Source: Elmis aenea (taxonomy: Eukaryota > Arthropoda > Insecta > Coleoptera > Elmidae). Taken from it: 64,000 nt of DNA. The notes under the pieces are model-generated. The model worked only from the letters and a program-made list of their open reading frames with translations. It was not told where the DNA came from and made no database searches. Below are positions 48,186 to 59,869 of the stretch, piece after piece. The stretch is taken from the NCBI GenBank assembly GCA_947652605.1, contig OX393577.1, positions 68,720,108 to 68,784,107 on the forward strand. The letters run 5' to 3'. The translations under genes and the position numbers were made by a program. Position 1 is the stretch's first letter. Every line of letters starts with the position of its first letter.

Positions 48186-49190
48186 CACATTGGCCAGTCG
48201 TGAAGAGCGTATTAAATAAAATGCAAGTCCGAAGAAACCTATAAAACCTCTTATTTGCAAAACAATATCAACTTGCTCAAAATAAATAATCGCAGCAGCT
48301 ATCATATACATGTTATCTATGAGAATCGGCAAAAATAGAAGCCACCAGAATAGGAAAATCGGATTGTAATACTTATTTAGTTCGACATAGTTGAACATAA
48401 TGACGCTGTAAAGCGTTCTTAGGCGTTTCAGTTTTGTTTCCAGAGGTAACGAAAATGTACAAAATTTTCTCCGATCTCCTGTTCTTTCCATCAGAACTGT
48501 TCTTACAGATCTGAGGCATTTTCTGAACAACGAAAGATAAAAGAAGTTGTGTGTCATAATCAGGAAATTTCCAGTTATCTGTACCACAATACTATAGTGC
48601 AGGGTTGAGATCCCCAAAAAATGCCACGCCAATGTAACGGAATGATAAAACCATAAATTTATGGCTAAAGCAATGGTGATGAAGATTGGCACATAGTAGC
48701 AAGTTTTTAGCACGTTATTGCTAGCATCTTCGTCGAAAAAATTCTTAAAACCATAGTATTCCCTTTTCTCTAAGATAGCCGCGATGCCATTAAACGAATT
48801 TATCAAAGATTTGCTTTGTAAAATGCCATTAACTGGAGATCCTAGCGTAATAGCTGTATATATTATACGCTCTATGAATTCAAAGTACGCTTCGTCGGAT
48901 GGATTTGTTCTGTATAATTGTTGGAGCCAATACATTAAATCAATTATAAACCATGCGACAACTAGGATGGGTATTATCGTAAAATATTTTGCGCTCGTGA
49001 ATTTACAAGCATTTGCAGGAGTTTTTGAATGCTTGCAGGTGAACGTGGTTACTGTAATTCCAGCCATGAGTCCTGTCCACAGTAACGGTTTCAACATACA
49101 TGGCAAACAGTCGCTAATTTCTTGTTTTTTCTGTTGTGTTTTACGAAATGGGTTACTCCGTTTCATGGTTTTTTGGCCGCACCGGAACAC
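48186..49190 (-). CDS. Gustatory receptor 4 (7tm_7 family), large exon, 335 codons
   Basis: Starts MFRCGQKTMKRSNPF (a second Met at 49166 is an alternative) and contains CLPCMLKPLLWTG, an N-terminal segment like that of the neighbours. It has about six hydrophobic segments and the family stretch TKLKRLRTLYSVIMFNYVELN before FLFWWLLFL. The exon ends ...IRSSRLANV at a phase-0 GTAACT donor (48185-48180), a weaker donor than its neighbours have. The C-terminal exon or exons with the TYxxxxxQF motif were not found with confidence. No stop or frameshift inside. Divergent from receptors 3 and 5 but of the same exon layout. Confidence 0.75.
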
Positions 49191-49816
49191 GAGGACGCGT
49201 TGACAACAATATAATAACAGGTTATTGATTTATAATTACTTAACCGGCTACTAGAAATTGGTGCACAATTATTTAAGCACAGTTTTCGTGGGTAAACTAA
49301 TTAAACATGTTCTGTACCAAGTATTCAAGTCATTGTGCAATGGTTGTGTTGATCGTTTTAGTTGTTTAAATGACTGTTACACAATTAGAACCATTTTAAT
49401 TGTTTTATCAATTGTGCATTGAAAATAAAACGTTTAGGGCAATAATTTAATTATAAAGTGTACGCTGAGGGGATGTATCAGGAATAGTTTTTTTTACGGT
49501 AAGCTGTGAGCGGGTGAGTGGGTAGAAAATCGATCCAGGATATTGATACAAGACCAGGACAGGATACTGAATAAAATTATAAGTATAAAGGTAGCCATAC
49601 AGGTGCAGGCAATCCTTGAGGTTTAAATTGTGCAGTCCAAACCTTGGGGATTTCTTCGTCGTGTGTGGGGAAGCCTTGAAACCGGTGGCGAACTGTACGG
49701 TCCCCGAAATCCCGATCGAAAACCATTAATATTTCTAGCTGCAGGCGTGTGTGTGCTGCCGTTAGTCGGCCTTAAGGATTTGTGAGTTCTCGTTGATGCT
49801 CGTTGTGGTCAATGTC
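49191..49816. other. Upstream region of receptor 4
   Basis: AT-rich to 49480, then GC-richer DNA with repeated 'ccttgaggtttaaattgtg' and 'ccttggggatttc' segments that look like the flank of the Harbinger-like remnant to the right. Confidence 0.4.
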
Positions 49817-50067
49817 ATGTCTGGCGAATTTTTAGCAGATTTTATTAAAATTTGCGAAAACGAACCTTGCCTGTGGCAAGTCAACTCAAAAGAGTATCAG
49901 GATAGAAATGAAAGGATGCCGGGTACCCAAAACTGATGGAAAAAGAGATTGAGCCGAACGCCACGAAAGATAGTGTAATTAAGGAAATTAACAATGTGAG
50001 AAGTACTTTCCGAAATGAAATGAAAAAAATTGAGGAGTCTATGCAGTCGGGAGCATTGTTGAATACT
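49817..50067 (+). pseudogene. MADF-domain remnant, Harbinger-type transposon
   Basis: From the ATG at 49817: MSGEFLADFIKICENEPCLW, then QVNSKEYQDRNER. A shifted frame continues GYPKLMEKEI ... DSVIKEINNVRSTFRNEMKK. These are the two halves of a MADF DNA-binding domain (fi.lv...p.LWd...eY.dr; vk.ki..lR..f..E..k) joined by a frameshift near 49918. Such proteins accompany PIF/Harbinger transposases, so a dead transposon is most likely. A host MADF gene fragment is the alternative. Confidence 0.65.
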
Positions 50068-50937
50068 TGAGGTTTTCTTAGCTCCTTTCAGTAGCCAAAA
50101 ACCTTATTGTCGCAGTGAGTGTTTCGTGGGGAGGAATTGATTGCCTCATCACCGTATACTGCGATATAAGGGGAATTTAAGGGGTGACCAATGAAAGAAG
50201 ATGTAGATAAGTTTCTTGGTCCAGCCTTAATAATTATGAAAATTTTTTGGAAATATCTCCAAATCTGAAAGAAGATTTGTTTGGGGGTATTTTCATCTTT
50301 TTAGAAGCCATTCCTTGCCTGTGCGTTTTTTCTTGAGAGTTGACATGCAATTTGCCGCGATTAGTCAACCGACAGCCGCCAAAATAACGCCATCTCTTGA
50401 TGCCATGATTTGTAATCAAGAACAGGCAAAGACTTGAGGATTATCAGCGCGGTGTGTGTGCGACCGTTCAGTTGAGGTTCCTCAAGGAAATCTTGCAGGC
50501 TTTTTCCTTGAGGATTATCTGCACGTGTATAGCTACCTCGAAGGTGTATTATTGTAGCTAGAGCTTCGTAAATTTGCTTGATGATTGGACGTAAAATGAA
50601 TTTGCATCAAAATAGGTTACTTCACAAAAAAAACTTTGCTGGATGCTTATAAAAATTTGGTTAGTTTTAAGGATGATTTGCCGCGAACAATCAGACTTGA
50701 GACAAGAACCTTCTAACTATACAAAATTTCAGGCGGTGAATTAACAAGATCTCTTTACCACTGAAAAAATGCTGAAAGTGAATTTTTGGGGAAAAAATTG
50801 ATGGCAACCGTTTTTTGGACCTTAAATTAGTTCCGCTCAAAAGAAATACGATCAGGGTGTCTTTAGAAACACAGGATAGGCCAAACAGGTGGGATATCTA
50901 AAACAGTAAGTGATTCAAACTAATTTTTTCACCCTAT
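50068..50937. other. Probable remainder of the Harbinger-like element
   Basis: The sequence 'ccttgaggattatc' occurs at about 50434 and 50509, echoing the left flank of the MADF block. No coding frame recognised. Confidence 0.4.
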
Positions 50938-51782
50938 ACAGGGTGGCTTATTTTCGATGCCCATACATGGTATCTCGGTTATTATCAGAGATAGAAAAAA
51001 ACTAAGTACGTAGTCTCGATTTCTTTTTTCTGAAAAGAATTCATTGCGTAAACAGATTTTTGATATCCTTTTTAATTTTTTAAATATAGTCAAAAACCGA
51101 TTTTTGGCAATTTTCAAAATTGATAAATATCTTGCTTAAACAAAAAAATAGAGAAAAACGTTTTAGACATTTGTGTTATTGTTTTTTGTGACCAACCGTA
51201 TTCCTTTCGGGAATTTTGTACTGCTTTTTCATGAACCGTACTCCTTGTAAAAACCGTTCTCCAGAAGTACTCCTTTGCATTCTTTTGTACTCCTTTGTAT
51301 CTTTTTAGGGCTCAATAAGAGAACGGTATTCAATTTTTTTAACGCATATAAATATCGATATATTACACCTAACTTTCTTCTTTTAAATAGCAACAAAAGC
51401 AAATTACATATTTTTGAAAAGCGCAAATGGCAAGTTTTCGATTTATGTCAAAGCCAACTATGGTTGCCAATTAAAATAAGGAAGTTAGGTGTAATATATC
51501 GATATTTATGTGGGTAAAAAAATTGAACATCGCTATCTTCTTGGACAAAAGCTATGCAAAAAATGTCCCTAAAGTTTTTCTCTAGCTTGTCGTTCAAGCG
51601 AGATATTTACATTTTTGGAAATTTCCAATAATCGGGTTTTGACTATATTTCTAAAATTAAAAAAGATATCAAAAATCTGTTTACGGTAGTGAATTCCTCT
51701 CAAAAAAAATCGAGACTACGTACTTAGTTTTTTTCTATCTCTGATAATAACCGAGATGGGCATCGAAAACAGGCCACCCTGT
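50938..51782. mobile_element. Inverted-repeat DNA element R2, complete copy (845 bp)
   Basis: Begins ACAGGGTGGCTTATTTTCG, and its right end in inverse is ACAGGGTGGCCTGTTTTCG. The inverted repeats extend over more than 150 bp on each side (ctcggttattatcagagata / tatctctgataataaccgag). Flanking TA on both sides. The centre contains a further inverted pair 'aaatatcgatatattacacc' / 'ggtgtaatatatcgatattt'. No protein. Truncated copy at 8160-8650. Confidence 0.8.
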
Positions 51783-51959
51783 ATAAGGTAAAAAACATTT
51801 AGCAAATTTTATTCGTTTTTGTTTTTGGCTTTTTTTTAAATTTGAACGTCTAAAACAAATCACAGGCAAATGCTCCTTTTTCTAGTGAAAAGAAATATGT
51901 TTGAAACCTTTTTTTGAATTGGTGGACAGCTTCAAAAACAAACATACATGCATACATAC

Positions 51960-52985
51960 CGAACTTTGCATATTGTGAACCGCTTCCAAGTTATAAACTA
52001 TGGTTGCTACAAATCCTAGCGTTCGGAGGTGTATTAAAAAGGTGCTTTTGTCATACTGAGCTTGACTCCACGCCAGCAGTATAACAAACACGTTTGTTAT
52101 CAAAATAGCCAGAGCTGCAACGAACCAAAACACGATTTCCGGATCTATATACTCGTTGAAACATTTTAAACCGCGCACGATTGCTCCATGCACCCGGCGA
52201 ATTCTCCTGATGCGTTCCTGCAATGGCAAATCAACGAAACTTCCGATTGTCCTGAAGGAAAACTTCCCAAGTCGATCGTCTTGAAAATTCGGCTCTTTGC
52301 AAGAGGTCAAATGGTCCATGAGAGATCGGTAATAGCTTTGGGATATGATATGGGTACAAGTTCCTTCCAGGTGAAATTGAAAAACGAGACTCATGTGAAC
52401 AAAAATGGAAAAAGTTGCACTTATTACTCTTATGATATCAGACGATTCCAACACATTTGCTCTTACAATCGTAAATAGCATGTAAGAAACGGGTGTAAAA
52501 CATAATAGAAAACAATATACATAACAGCGTCTTCTAAGCATTTTAGTTTGCTTCTTGTCAAAGATCAGCCTAACTCCAAAGTAGGCTCGATTTTCTATTA
52601 ATTTAATCCATCCATTCATTTCCAAAACACGCGGATACGCACGGATTACGCAAGTTCCCATTTCTAGTAACCCATTAGCACAGAACACGATCTCAGAAAA
52701 CATTTGATAAAACAACATTCTGTCGTTGTTCCGTATCTTGACCATAAAATATATGTGCCACGTGAAAAACCCCAACATAATTAAAAATATCAAACTTCCT
52801 ACACTCCTTCGCGGTGCACTCACTTCAAAAACGGGATTAGAACAATTTTTTAAATGTCTGCATCTATAATTTACTGGCGGTATGCCAAATCTTGAACATA
52901 AATTCAACAAGGGACTCATTAAACAAACATAACAGTTATGTGGATATTTAGTAAAAGTTTTTTTTTGAAACAAATTTATCGACAT
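51960..52985 (-). CDS. Gustatory receptor 5 (7tm_7 family), large exon, 342 codons
   Basis: Begins MSINLFQKKTFTKYPHNCYV, followed by CLMSPLLNLCSRFGIPPVN, the usual receptor N-terminal pattern. Hydrophobic segments follow, and near the end RIRRIRRVHGAIVRGLKCFN precedes IVFWFVAALAILITN. The exon ends ...EAVHNMQSS at a phase-0 GTATGT donor (51959-51954). Intact frame. C-terminal exon(s) should lie below 51954; the R2 element at 50938-51782 occupies most of the nearby downstream DNA and may sit in an intron or have displaced the exon. Family role as for the other receptors; ligand unknown. Confidence 0.75.
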
Positions 52986-53690
52986 TTTGAATTGTTGACT
53001 AGAATCTACTACTACCGTCGTTTATATGTTACTTATAACGCGCTAACTTTACGTGTTAAACTAAACTTAATTAATGAAGTTTACTGCCACGCGTGTCACG
53101 GAATTCATCCTCTAAAATTATTATACCGGAAGTTATAAAAATACGTGGAAATGAGTAATGAATATATTGTTATAAAATGATTAAAAAAATAGTGGAAAAC
53201 TCAATAATAATAAACAATACAAAAGATTTAAATTGTTCGTGTGTTGTTCTACCAAAATAAGTATTTTTTAGGTTTAAGTTATCTTCACATTTGTGTTTAA
53301 TGATTTTTCAAATTTTTGACGTTAGTGGTATTAGTCTCGGAATCAGGAAACAATTTACGATACGTATGACAGATTTTTAAAGAAAAAGCAATGTACATAT
53401 ACGGAGAATAAACAGTTCGTTGATAATGCTGTTTTAGTTTTGTAGACCAAAATTAAGGAATATGATGCGCAACAAACGACATTAGATTTTTTTTAACGTC
53501 TGCACTAAGAGGGCCACGATTATTTTGCTATGGTATAGTTTATAAGTAATTCATTTACATCGAAACAAACGAATGTTTTCATTTTACAGTGTGTATAAAA
53601 ATCTACAACCTTTTTCCCAAAAATATGTTTGTACCATCGAGTATAATCGAGTTATTACCAATTAAAAAATAAAAATACCCATTTTGATAT
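52986..53690. other. Left-most, decayed block of the tandem receptor array
   Basis: 53330-53520 resembles the block found downstream of each array receptor ('gaataaacagttc', 'aattaaggaatatgatgcgc', 'actaagagggccacgat'). No receptor exon is attached to it. Confidence 0.5.
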
Positions 53691-54456
53691 ACAGGGTGAG
53701 TCATTAGTCGATTGTGGCTAAACGGTTAGAGATAGAGTAAAATTAATTGTGGAGATGCAATAATTCAAGAAATAAATGACAAATTTTTGACGTTATCGAA
53801 GTGAACAGTCAGTTTTTCAATTTTCACGGCACTCTATTTGCTTCAATAACGATTCGAAGAAAAAATGTCGAATATCTCGAAAAGTATGAGTTTTGGGTAT
53901 AGGACATACTTAACAAAAAATGAAGCTGTCATAAAGACGAATTCGATGACATAAGAAAACACGGGTTTAAATTTAAAAAAAAAATCGAGTTACGAGCTTT
54001 TGAAAATCATGGAAGTTGCCACCTATTTATGAACACCCTGTACACGTGATTAAAACTTTTTTTTAACGAGCGAATAGACCAATGTATTCTGCATGTCCTT
54101 ACCAAATTACAACTCTGTACTTCGAAAATAATTTAGGAGAATTTTTAAATAAAGTCTTAAAACCTTGAAACATTTTGAAAATGATTTTTTTTTTGTGACA
54201 AGGCCGCATAAAAACTTGTAGTATTTTATATTAATGCAAAGCTAAAATAAAGGCGGTCATAAATATTAAATAAAAAATGTTGTATTTGAAATTTAAAAGT
54301 TGCTATTAGTTCCAGAGAGGTGACTTGCACTGTATATTTGAAAATATTTTTATCGTGTTCGGAAGAAAAAACTGTATGAAATAGCGTGTGAATCAACTTT
54401 CTATCTCAAACCGTCGAGCCACAATCGACCGATCCCGCACTAATGTCTCACCCTGT
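53691..54456. mobile_element. Inverted-repeat DNA element R1-b, complete copy (766 bp)
   Basis: Starts ACAGGGTGAGTCATTAGT and ends, in inverse, ACAGGGTGAGACATTAGT, with sub-terminal 'cgattgtggctaaacgg' / 'cgattgtggctcgacgg'. AT/TA flanks fit Tc1/mariner-type insertion. No transposase frame. Same family as 1-648. It lies within the array block. Confidence 0.8.
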
Positions 54457-55195
54457 ATGTTTATTACCATGGAACTTTTTAAAACGTTAAAGCATTAGAA
54501 AGGGAAACAATTTGACTAATTTAAACTTCTTTGTAGCTCTTGCCATTCACGAGATCCCAATAGTGGCTCTTCTACGTGGAATAGCTTGTATATTATTAGA
54601 ACAGAGAATCTGATAAAAACACGAATGAGAAATTGACAGTGTATGAAAGAAAAGATGGTCTGAAACAAGGATGCGTGCTCAGACCAATATTCTTGTTGGT
54701 CATGATGGATGAAGCAATAAAAATGGCAAAACAAAAAATGACAATTTCAACCACGAGACTGGACAATGAAAAGGTCGATACAACAAAACTTATGTTTTTA
54801 AAAAATGCGGTATTAGTATAGGAATTAAGAAACAATGTACACGTATGACAAATTTTTAAAATAAGAGCTATGTACAGAGATAATAAACAGTTTTTTGAAA
54901 TTAGCAGTATATCTAAAATGTAAGAAAATAAAGCACGAAAACCGACATGAGTTTTTTTCAGTTCTTTTAAAAAATCTTTTCACTAAGAGGGCCACGATAG
55001 TTTTGCTACATGATTTGTATTTGGCATAAAAATCTAAATTTAGTGTTATATTTCTTTTGTTAAACCGAAGAGTATTATTACTTAATTACTGCATTTTTTG
55101 ACCCTTTGGTAAAATCGAGATGTAAATTTTCTAGTATTATCAAAAAGCTTTCGAAATAATATGGGGAATTATATTTAATTCATTAAAATACCTAC
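54457..55195. repeat. Array flanking block of copy A with antisense LINE fragment
   Basis: The plus strand at 54640-54730 reads DGLKQGCVLRPIFLLVMMDEAIK, a reverse transcriptase fragment (GLkQGCvLSP.lF...mDe.i). The same fragment recurs in each array unit. On the minus strand 55004-54825 is a 59-codon open frame (KTIVALLVKRFF ... FRYTANFKKLF) that could be part of a receptor C-terminal exon, but its phase does not fit the donor at 55195. Confidence 0.6.
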
Positions 55196-57424
55196 CACAT
55201 TCGCCATATCATCGGCTTCATTCGCTCCATACATGAGTAAACAGATATACCAACAAGATCTGATCTGTCCAGGCCCGGACTGGCCATCTGGCAGTTCGGG
55301 CAAATGCCCGAAGGGCCGGTGCCCGAATGGGCCGGTTTGGGCCGGTCTAAGCTACGGGCTTAATAAGTTCGGCGCTGAAGTAAAAGGAGCGCAAAAATTA
55401 TGATAAAAGGTGGCATTATAACATTTGCCCGTATAATACGGGCCGTATTCAATCTTAACGTTTTTCAGGGGCTCCACAATACGCAATAGCGACGTATGTT
55501 TGATCGCGCCACTCGTGCTTCAGAAATAGTCCCGATATTATCCGAAACGTGACGCATAGCTATAGATGGCGTGTGCATGTGTATATAGTAGTTTCATAAT
55601 CTACTTATTTTATAAAACACATTGTTTATTAAACAGATTCATAATAAATATATTGATGCGAGTTTATTAAGTCTGCGTAAGTGGTTACCATATAAAGCTT
55701 TTAATGGGCCATAGAAGTTGATGCATGGTCTAAAACTAATTTTAAGATGGAAAAATATCATTAAAAATTCATGATACTAGATTTTAGCGATTTTAGAAGT
55801 ATTCGCAAGGGTAAAGTGCCCGTATTTTAGGTTTTCAAAAAAGTTTTTTTGAAACTTTTTTAAAATTCTTAAAATACTAGCATGGTCTACATGCACCAAC
55901 TTTTCCTAGGGATAAAATTTTTTGAGAAACCTACAATAAAAATCTTTTCCATTTGTTGCAAACTTTTTGAATGTTAAAATTACTTCAAAAATAAAAATTG
56001 AAATTTTAACGTCAAATTTTACATTTTGGTTTTATTATTAATTCTAAATAATCTTTTCCCATGAGGTTTTTTTTGGTATAGGTAAGTTGTTTTCAATAAG
56101 GGCACATTACTCTTATGAATATTTCTGAAATCGCTAAAATCTAGTGCTGTATGAATTAAAAAAAAAAAAATTATCTTAAAATTAGTTTGAGGTAATGCAT
56201 CAACTTTTATCAAGAACTAAAAATTTACAATAAAACTCATGATAAAAAATTATTTCATTTGTTGCATACTTTTTGAATGACGCTGTATAAAGAATATATG
56301 TAACGTGAAAAATTAATAAATTAGTTGTGAAAAATAATAGTCAAGTTTCTTTTAAAAAAATCAAAAACATCAAAAGTTCTTAATTTTTTAAATTTAAATC
56401 AATTGATTATTGATTTTTTAAATAAAAATTAAATTTTGACCAACCCTGGCTGTGGGCCTCTATAATCTGAATGCCCGGGCCGATTTTTGTTGCCAGTCCG
56501 TCACTGGATCTGTCTGATTATAACACTCATATCAAACGAATCTAATTGCCAAGCTGTTGCTAACATAAACACGTCATTTATCTGTGCTAGTAGGGTTACA
56601 ACACATCCCAAATAAACCCATGGGGTAGTTATTTCACTAAATAGAATTATGTGAAAAAATGCTGCGGAATGCAAACGGCGAAATGTTTTAACTGAATGTT
56701 CCAGCGAACTTTCTTCCTTTTTAGTCTCTTTTTGAAAACAAAGCATTTTGTTTTCTTCTTGCAGGGTCAACCTACGTTTCAACATTAATTCTAACTTTTT
56801 ATAAGAATTCTCTAAAATAGTTATCTCAATGCTTCCGACAAATATGCATTGAAGTCCTACTGTTGTAGCGCCAAATAGGCTAAGCACGACTAAAAAAACT
56901 CTTAAATATTCACCCAAATATAACTGATAGTTTAAAAGAAGGAATAAGTAAACCAAAATGAATGCCACAATTGAAATACAAGTTAGAAATCCTTTAGTTT
57001 GTAGCCTCTTCATTTCATTTACAGGCACTATTCTACTGACATAGTACGGCTTTTCGTCAAAAATAGTAATCCAACTATTAATTACCGCAGCCCATTTGTC
57101 GTTATAAAAAGCACAATTTCCACAATGAACTATGGCTAGCATTTGCGCAAACAAATCGGAAAATAGTTGCAAAGTAGACATTACCTTCCATGACGAGCTT
57201 TTAGCAATTTGGTGTATATAATATGGAATTGTAATAACAATTAAAATGTATAACAACTTGCCGATAAACATCATAAGTTTTGATTTAGTAACAGGTTGAT
57301 CGGTCAGTATTTTACACTTGATATTAAATGGCAAAATTCCAATTAAAAAGGACAGTTTATAGAAAGGGCTTATTGAACAAATCGTGCAGCACGAAGAATA
57401 ATTCTGTTTACGGCGCTTAAACAT
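55196..57424 (-). pseudogene. Gustatory receptor array copy A, split by a hAT element
   Basis: The large exon starts MFKRRKQNYSSCCTICSISP at 57424 and is open to 56507. There a 1237-bp element (55270-56506) interrupts it within ...VIIRQI. The reading resumes at 55261 with RSCWYICLLMYGANEADDMANV and ends at a phase-0 GTAGGT donor (55195-55190). Leaving out the element and one target copy gives 984 bases, 328 codons, with no other stop or shift; the intact sister copy has 332. The insertion itself brings an immediate stop (Q then TGA). So the copy is disrupted in this assembly by a single recent event, and an uninterrupted allele could exist. The N-terminal half differs from copies B-D more than they differ from each other. 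Confidence 0.85.
55270..56506. mobile_element. hAT-type non-autonomous element inside receptor copy A
   Basis: Left end CAGGCCCGGACTGGCCATC, right end in inverse CAGTGACGGACTGGCAAC. Flanked by perfect 8-bp duplications GATCTGTC (55262-55269 and 56507-56514). It is composite: from about 55700 to 56290 it contains both arms of an R3 foldback, and 56330-56455 matches the block at 1275-1395 in inverse, including CCAACCCTG. No transposase. Confidence 0.9.
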
Positions 57425-57439
57425 TAAAAGAAGTGTTTT

Positions 57440-58015
57440 TTTTTTAATGCTTGGTATTAGAATACGACCACAGACCGAATTAAACTATAAAACTATGAAA
57501 GCCATATGTATACATGTTATATCAGATTTGATCGTAATAGCCATTAGATTTTATTCACCACAAAAAATGAATGGTACCCAATATTCGTTAAACAATCAGG
57601 TCAGGTCGTTGAATCTTAATTTCCAACAAAACACGATTTGTTAATAAACTTTTTGTGTTGTTAAGGACACAACGACTATAGACATAATTATAGCCATGTA
57701 TTAAAACACAGAGAATATTATAAAAACACGAATGAGAAATTGACAGTGTAGGAAAAAAAAGATGGTCTGAAACAAGGATGCGTGCTCAGACCAACATTCT
57801 TGTTGGTCATGATGGATGAAAAAATAAAAATGGAAAAAATTAAGGACAATAATGCACAACAAACGACATAAGTTGATTTTTAGTTCTTCCTAATAACCTC
57901 TTTACTAAGAGGGCCACGATAATTTTGCTACAAGATTTGAATTTAGCATCAAAACAAACAATTTTTAAGCATCACATTTTAAAGAATTTGATTGGTAGAT
58001 ATTAGAATTTACTAG
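57440..58015. repeat. Array unit that has lost its receptor exon
   Basis: Contains the 5' flank (57440-57700), the antisense reverse transcriptase fragment (57760-57840, GLKQGCVLRPTFLLVMMD) and the 3' block ('actaagagggccacgat', 57916-57932). It then passes within about 60 bases into the 5' flank of the next unit ('ggtatgagaaaaaacttcga', 58021). The roughly 1-kb receptor exon expected between them is absent. Confidence 0.7.
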
Positions 58016-58020
58016 TAAAA

Positions 58021-58845
58021 GGTATGAGAAAAAACTTCGATGCTACCACGAACTGAATAGCTTATTAAACATGTTACACACGATTTGATCGTAGTTGTCA
58101 TGAGATTTGATACGCCTCAAAAAATTAATACTCTAGTACGTAATATTCATTAAACAATCAGGTCGTATAATCAAAATTTCCAACAAAACACGATTTGTTA
58201 ATAACGTTTTTGTATTATTACAGACGCAATGACTATCTACATAATTAAAGCCATGTAATAAAACAGAGAGAATATTATAAAAACGGGAAAGTAGTAATTG
58301 ACAGTGAATGGACAAAAATGGTCCAAAACATGGATGCGTGCTCAGACCAATACTTTTCTTGGTCATGATGAATGAAGCAATAAAAATGGCAAAACAAAAA
58401 ATATAACAATATCAGCTACGGGATTGGAAAATTAAACAAAAAAACAATTAAACTTATGTTCCTGACTGATGTGCTAACACTCTTAGAATCAGAAAACTAC
58501 AACACGTATGGTGATTTCTAAAAATGAGCAATGTTCGGTCACAGAGAATAAACAGTTGCTTCATGGTACCGTTTTACTTTTGCAGTACCTATCTCTAAAA
58601 TTAACGAAAATTATGCAAAAGACGCGAGTATTTAGCTAAATGATTTAAATTAAGCATCAAAATACACCATTTGTAAGTAATATATTTAAATGTCTTTTTT
58701 GCTAAAGAAAAAAAAAAATCATTAGGTACTTAATTACTGCATTTCTTGGATCTGTAGCAAAAACGAGATGTTATTTTCTTTTGCACTACTAGAAACGCTT
58801 TGCAAGAATAAAGTGAATTATATTTTCAATTATAAAAATACATAC
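58021..58845. repeat. Array flanking block of copy B with antisense LINE fragment
   Basis: Same order of segments as in the other units: 5' flank, reverse transcriptase fragment at 58300-58390 (degenerate), 'gagaataaacagttgcttca', then the 3' block up to the exon end. No supported exon. Confidence 0.7.
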
Positions 58846-59840
58846 CACACTCGCCAAGGTTTCGGCATCGATTGCTCCATAAAAGAGTAAACAGACATAT
58901 ACCCAAGATCTGATCTGTCGGATTATTACACTAACATTAAACGAATTTAATTGCCAAGCTGTTGCTAACATAAACACGTCATTTATCTGTCCTAGCATAG
59001 TTACGACACATCCTAAATAAATCGAAGGTGTCACTATTTTACTCATTAGCATTGCGTGAAAAAATACAGCGGAGTGCAAACGACGAAAAGTCTAAGAGAT
59101 TGTTCTAATGAACTATTTTTCTTTTCAGTCGCTTTTTGAAAGCAAAGCAATTTGTTTTCTTCTTGCACAGTCAATCTACGTTTCAAAATTAATTCTAACT
59201 TTTTATAAGAACTTTTTAAAACAGCTCTCCAAATACTTCCTTCAAAAACAGTTCTTAGTCCTATTGTAACACAGGCAAATAGGATAAGCACATCTAAAAG
59301 AACATATTTCCATAAATGTAACTGATATTTTAAATTTAGAATTAGGTAAGTCAGAATGTATGCCGCAATTGAAATACAAGTTAGAAATCCTTTAGTTTTT
59401 AGCCTCTTCATGTCCTTTATAGGTACTAATCTAATAATACTGTACGGCTTTTCGTCAAAAATAGTAATCCAACTATTAATTATCGCAGCCCATTCAATGT
59501 TATTAACAACGCAACTTAAAAAATAAGTTAGGGCTATAATCTGCGTAAATAAATCAGAAAATAGTTCTAAAGTAGACAATGCCCTCCATGACGAGCTCAA
59601 CGCAATTTGGTAAATATAATATGGTATCCTTACAACTATTGAAATGTTTAACAGAATGCCGATATACACCATAAATTTTAATTTTGTAACAGGTTGATCG
59701 GCCAATTTCTTACACTTGATATTAAATGGAAACATGCCAATTAAAAATAACAGTTTATACAAACTGCTTATTGAACAAAGTGTACAGCACGGATAATATT
59801 TTTGTTTATTGAACAGCATACGTTTGTTGTTGTTTTCCAT
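58846..59840 (-). pseudogene. Gustatory receptor array copy B, 1-bp frameshift
   Basis: Large exon starting MENNNKRMLFNKQ at 59840 (an upstream Met at 59864 is in frame). It matches copy C almost throughout. At about 59091-59093 it reads 'gtctaag' where copy C has 'gtcttaag', one base fewer. The frame changes inside LEQSLKTFRRLHS and a stop follows; the correct frame resumes as HSAVFFHAMLMSKIVTPSIY and ends at a GTATGT donor (58845-58840). The exon is 995 bases, one less than copy C. It is either a young pseudogene or an assembly error in this base. Confidence 0.85.
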
Positions 59841-59869
59841 TAGGAAAAATGGTTCAAAAAACAAAACTA

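Noticed and set aside
48784..49203. 139-codon plus-strand frame opposite receptor 4
   Set aside because: Antisense shadow of a well-supported receptor exon.
54825..55004. 59-codon minus-strand frame considered as the last exon of copy A
   Set aside because: Phase mismatch with the donor and no TYxxxxxQF ending; kept only as a weak candidate in the flanking-block entry.
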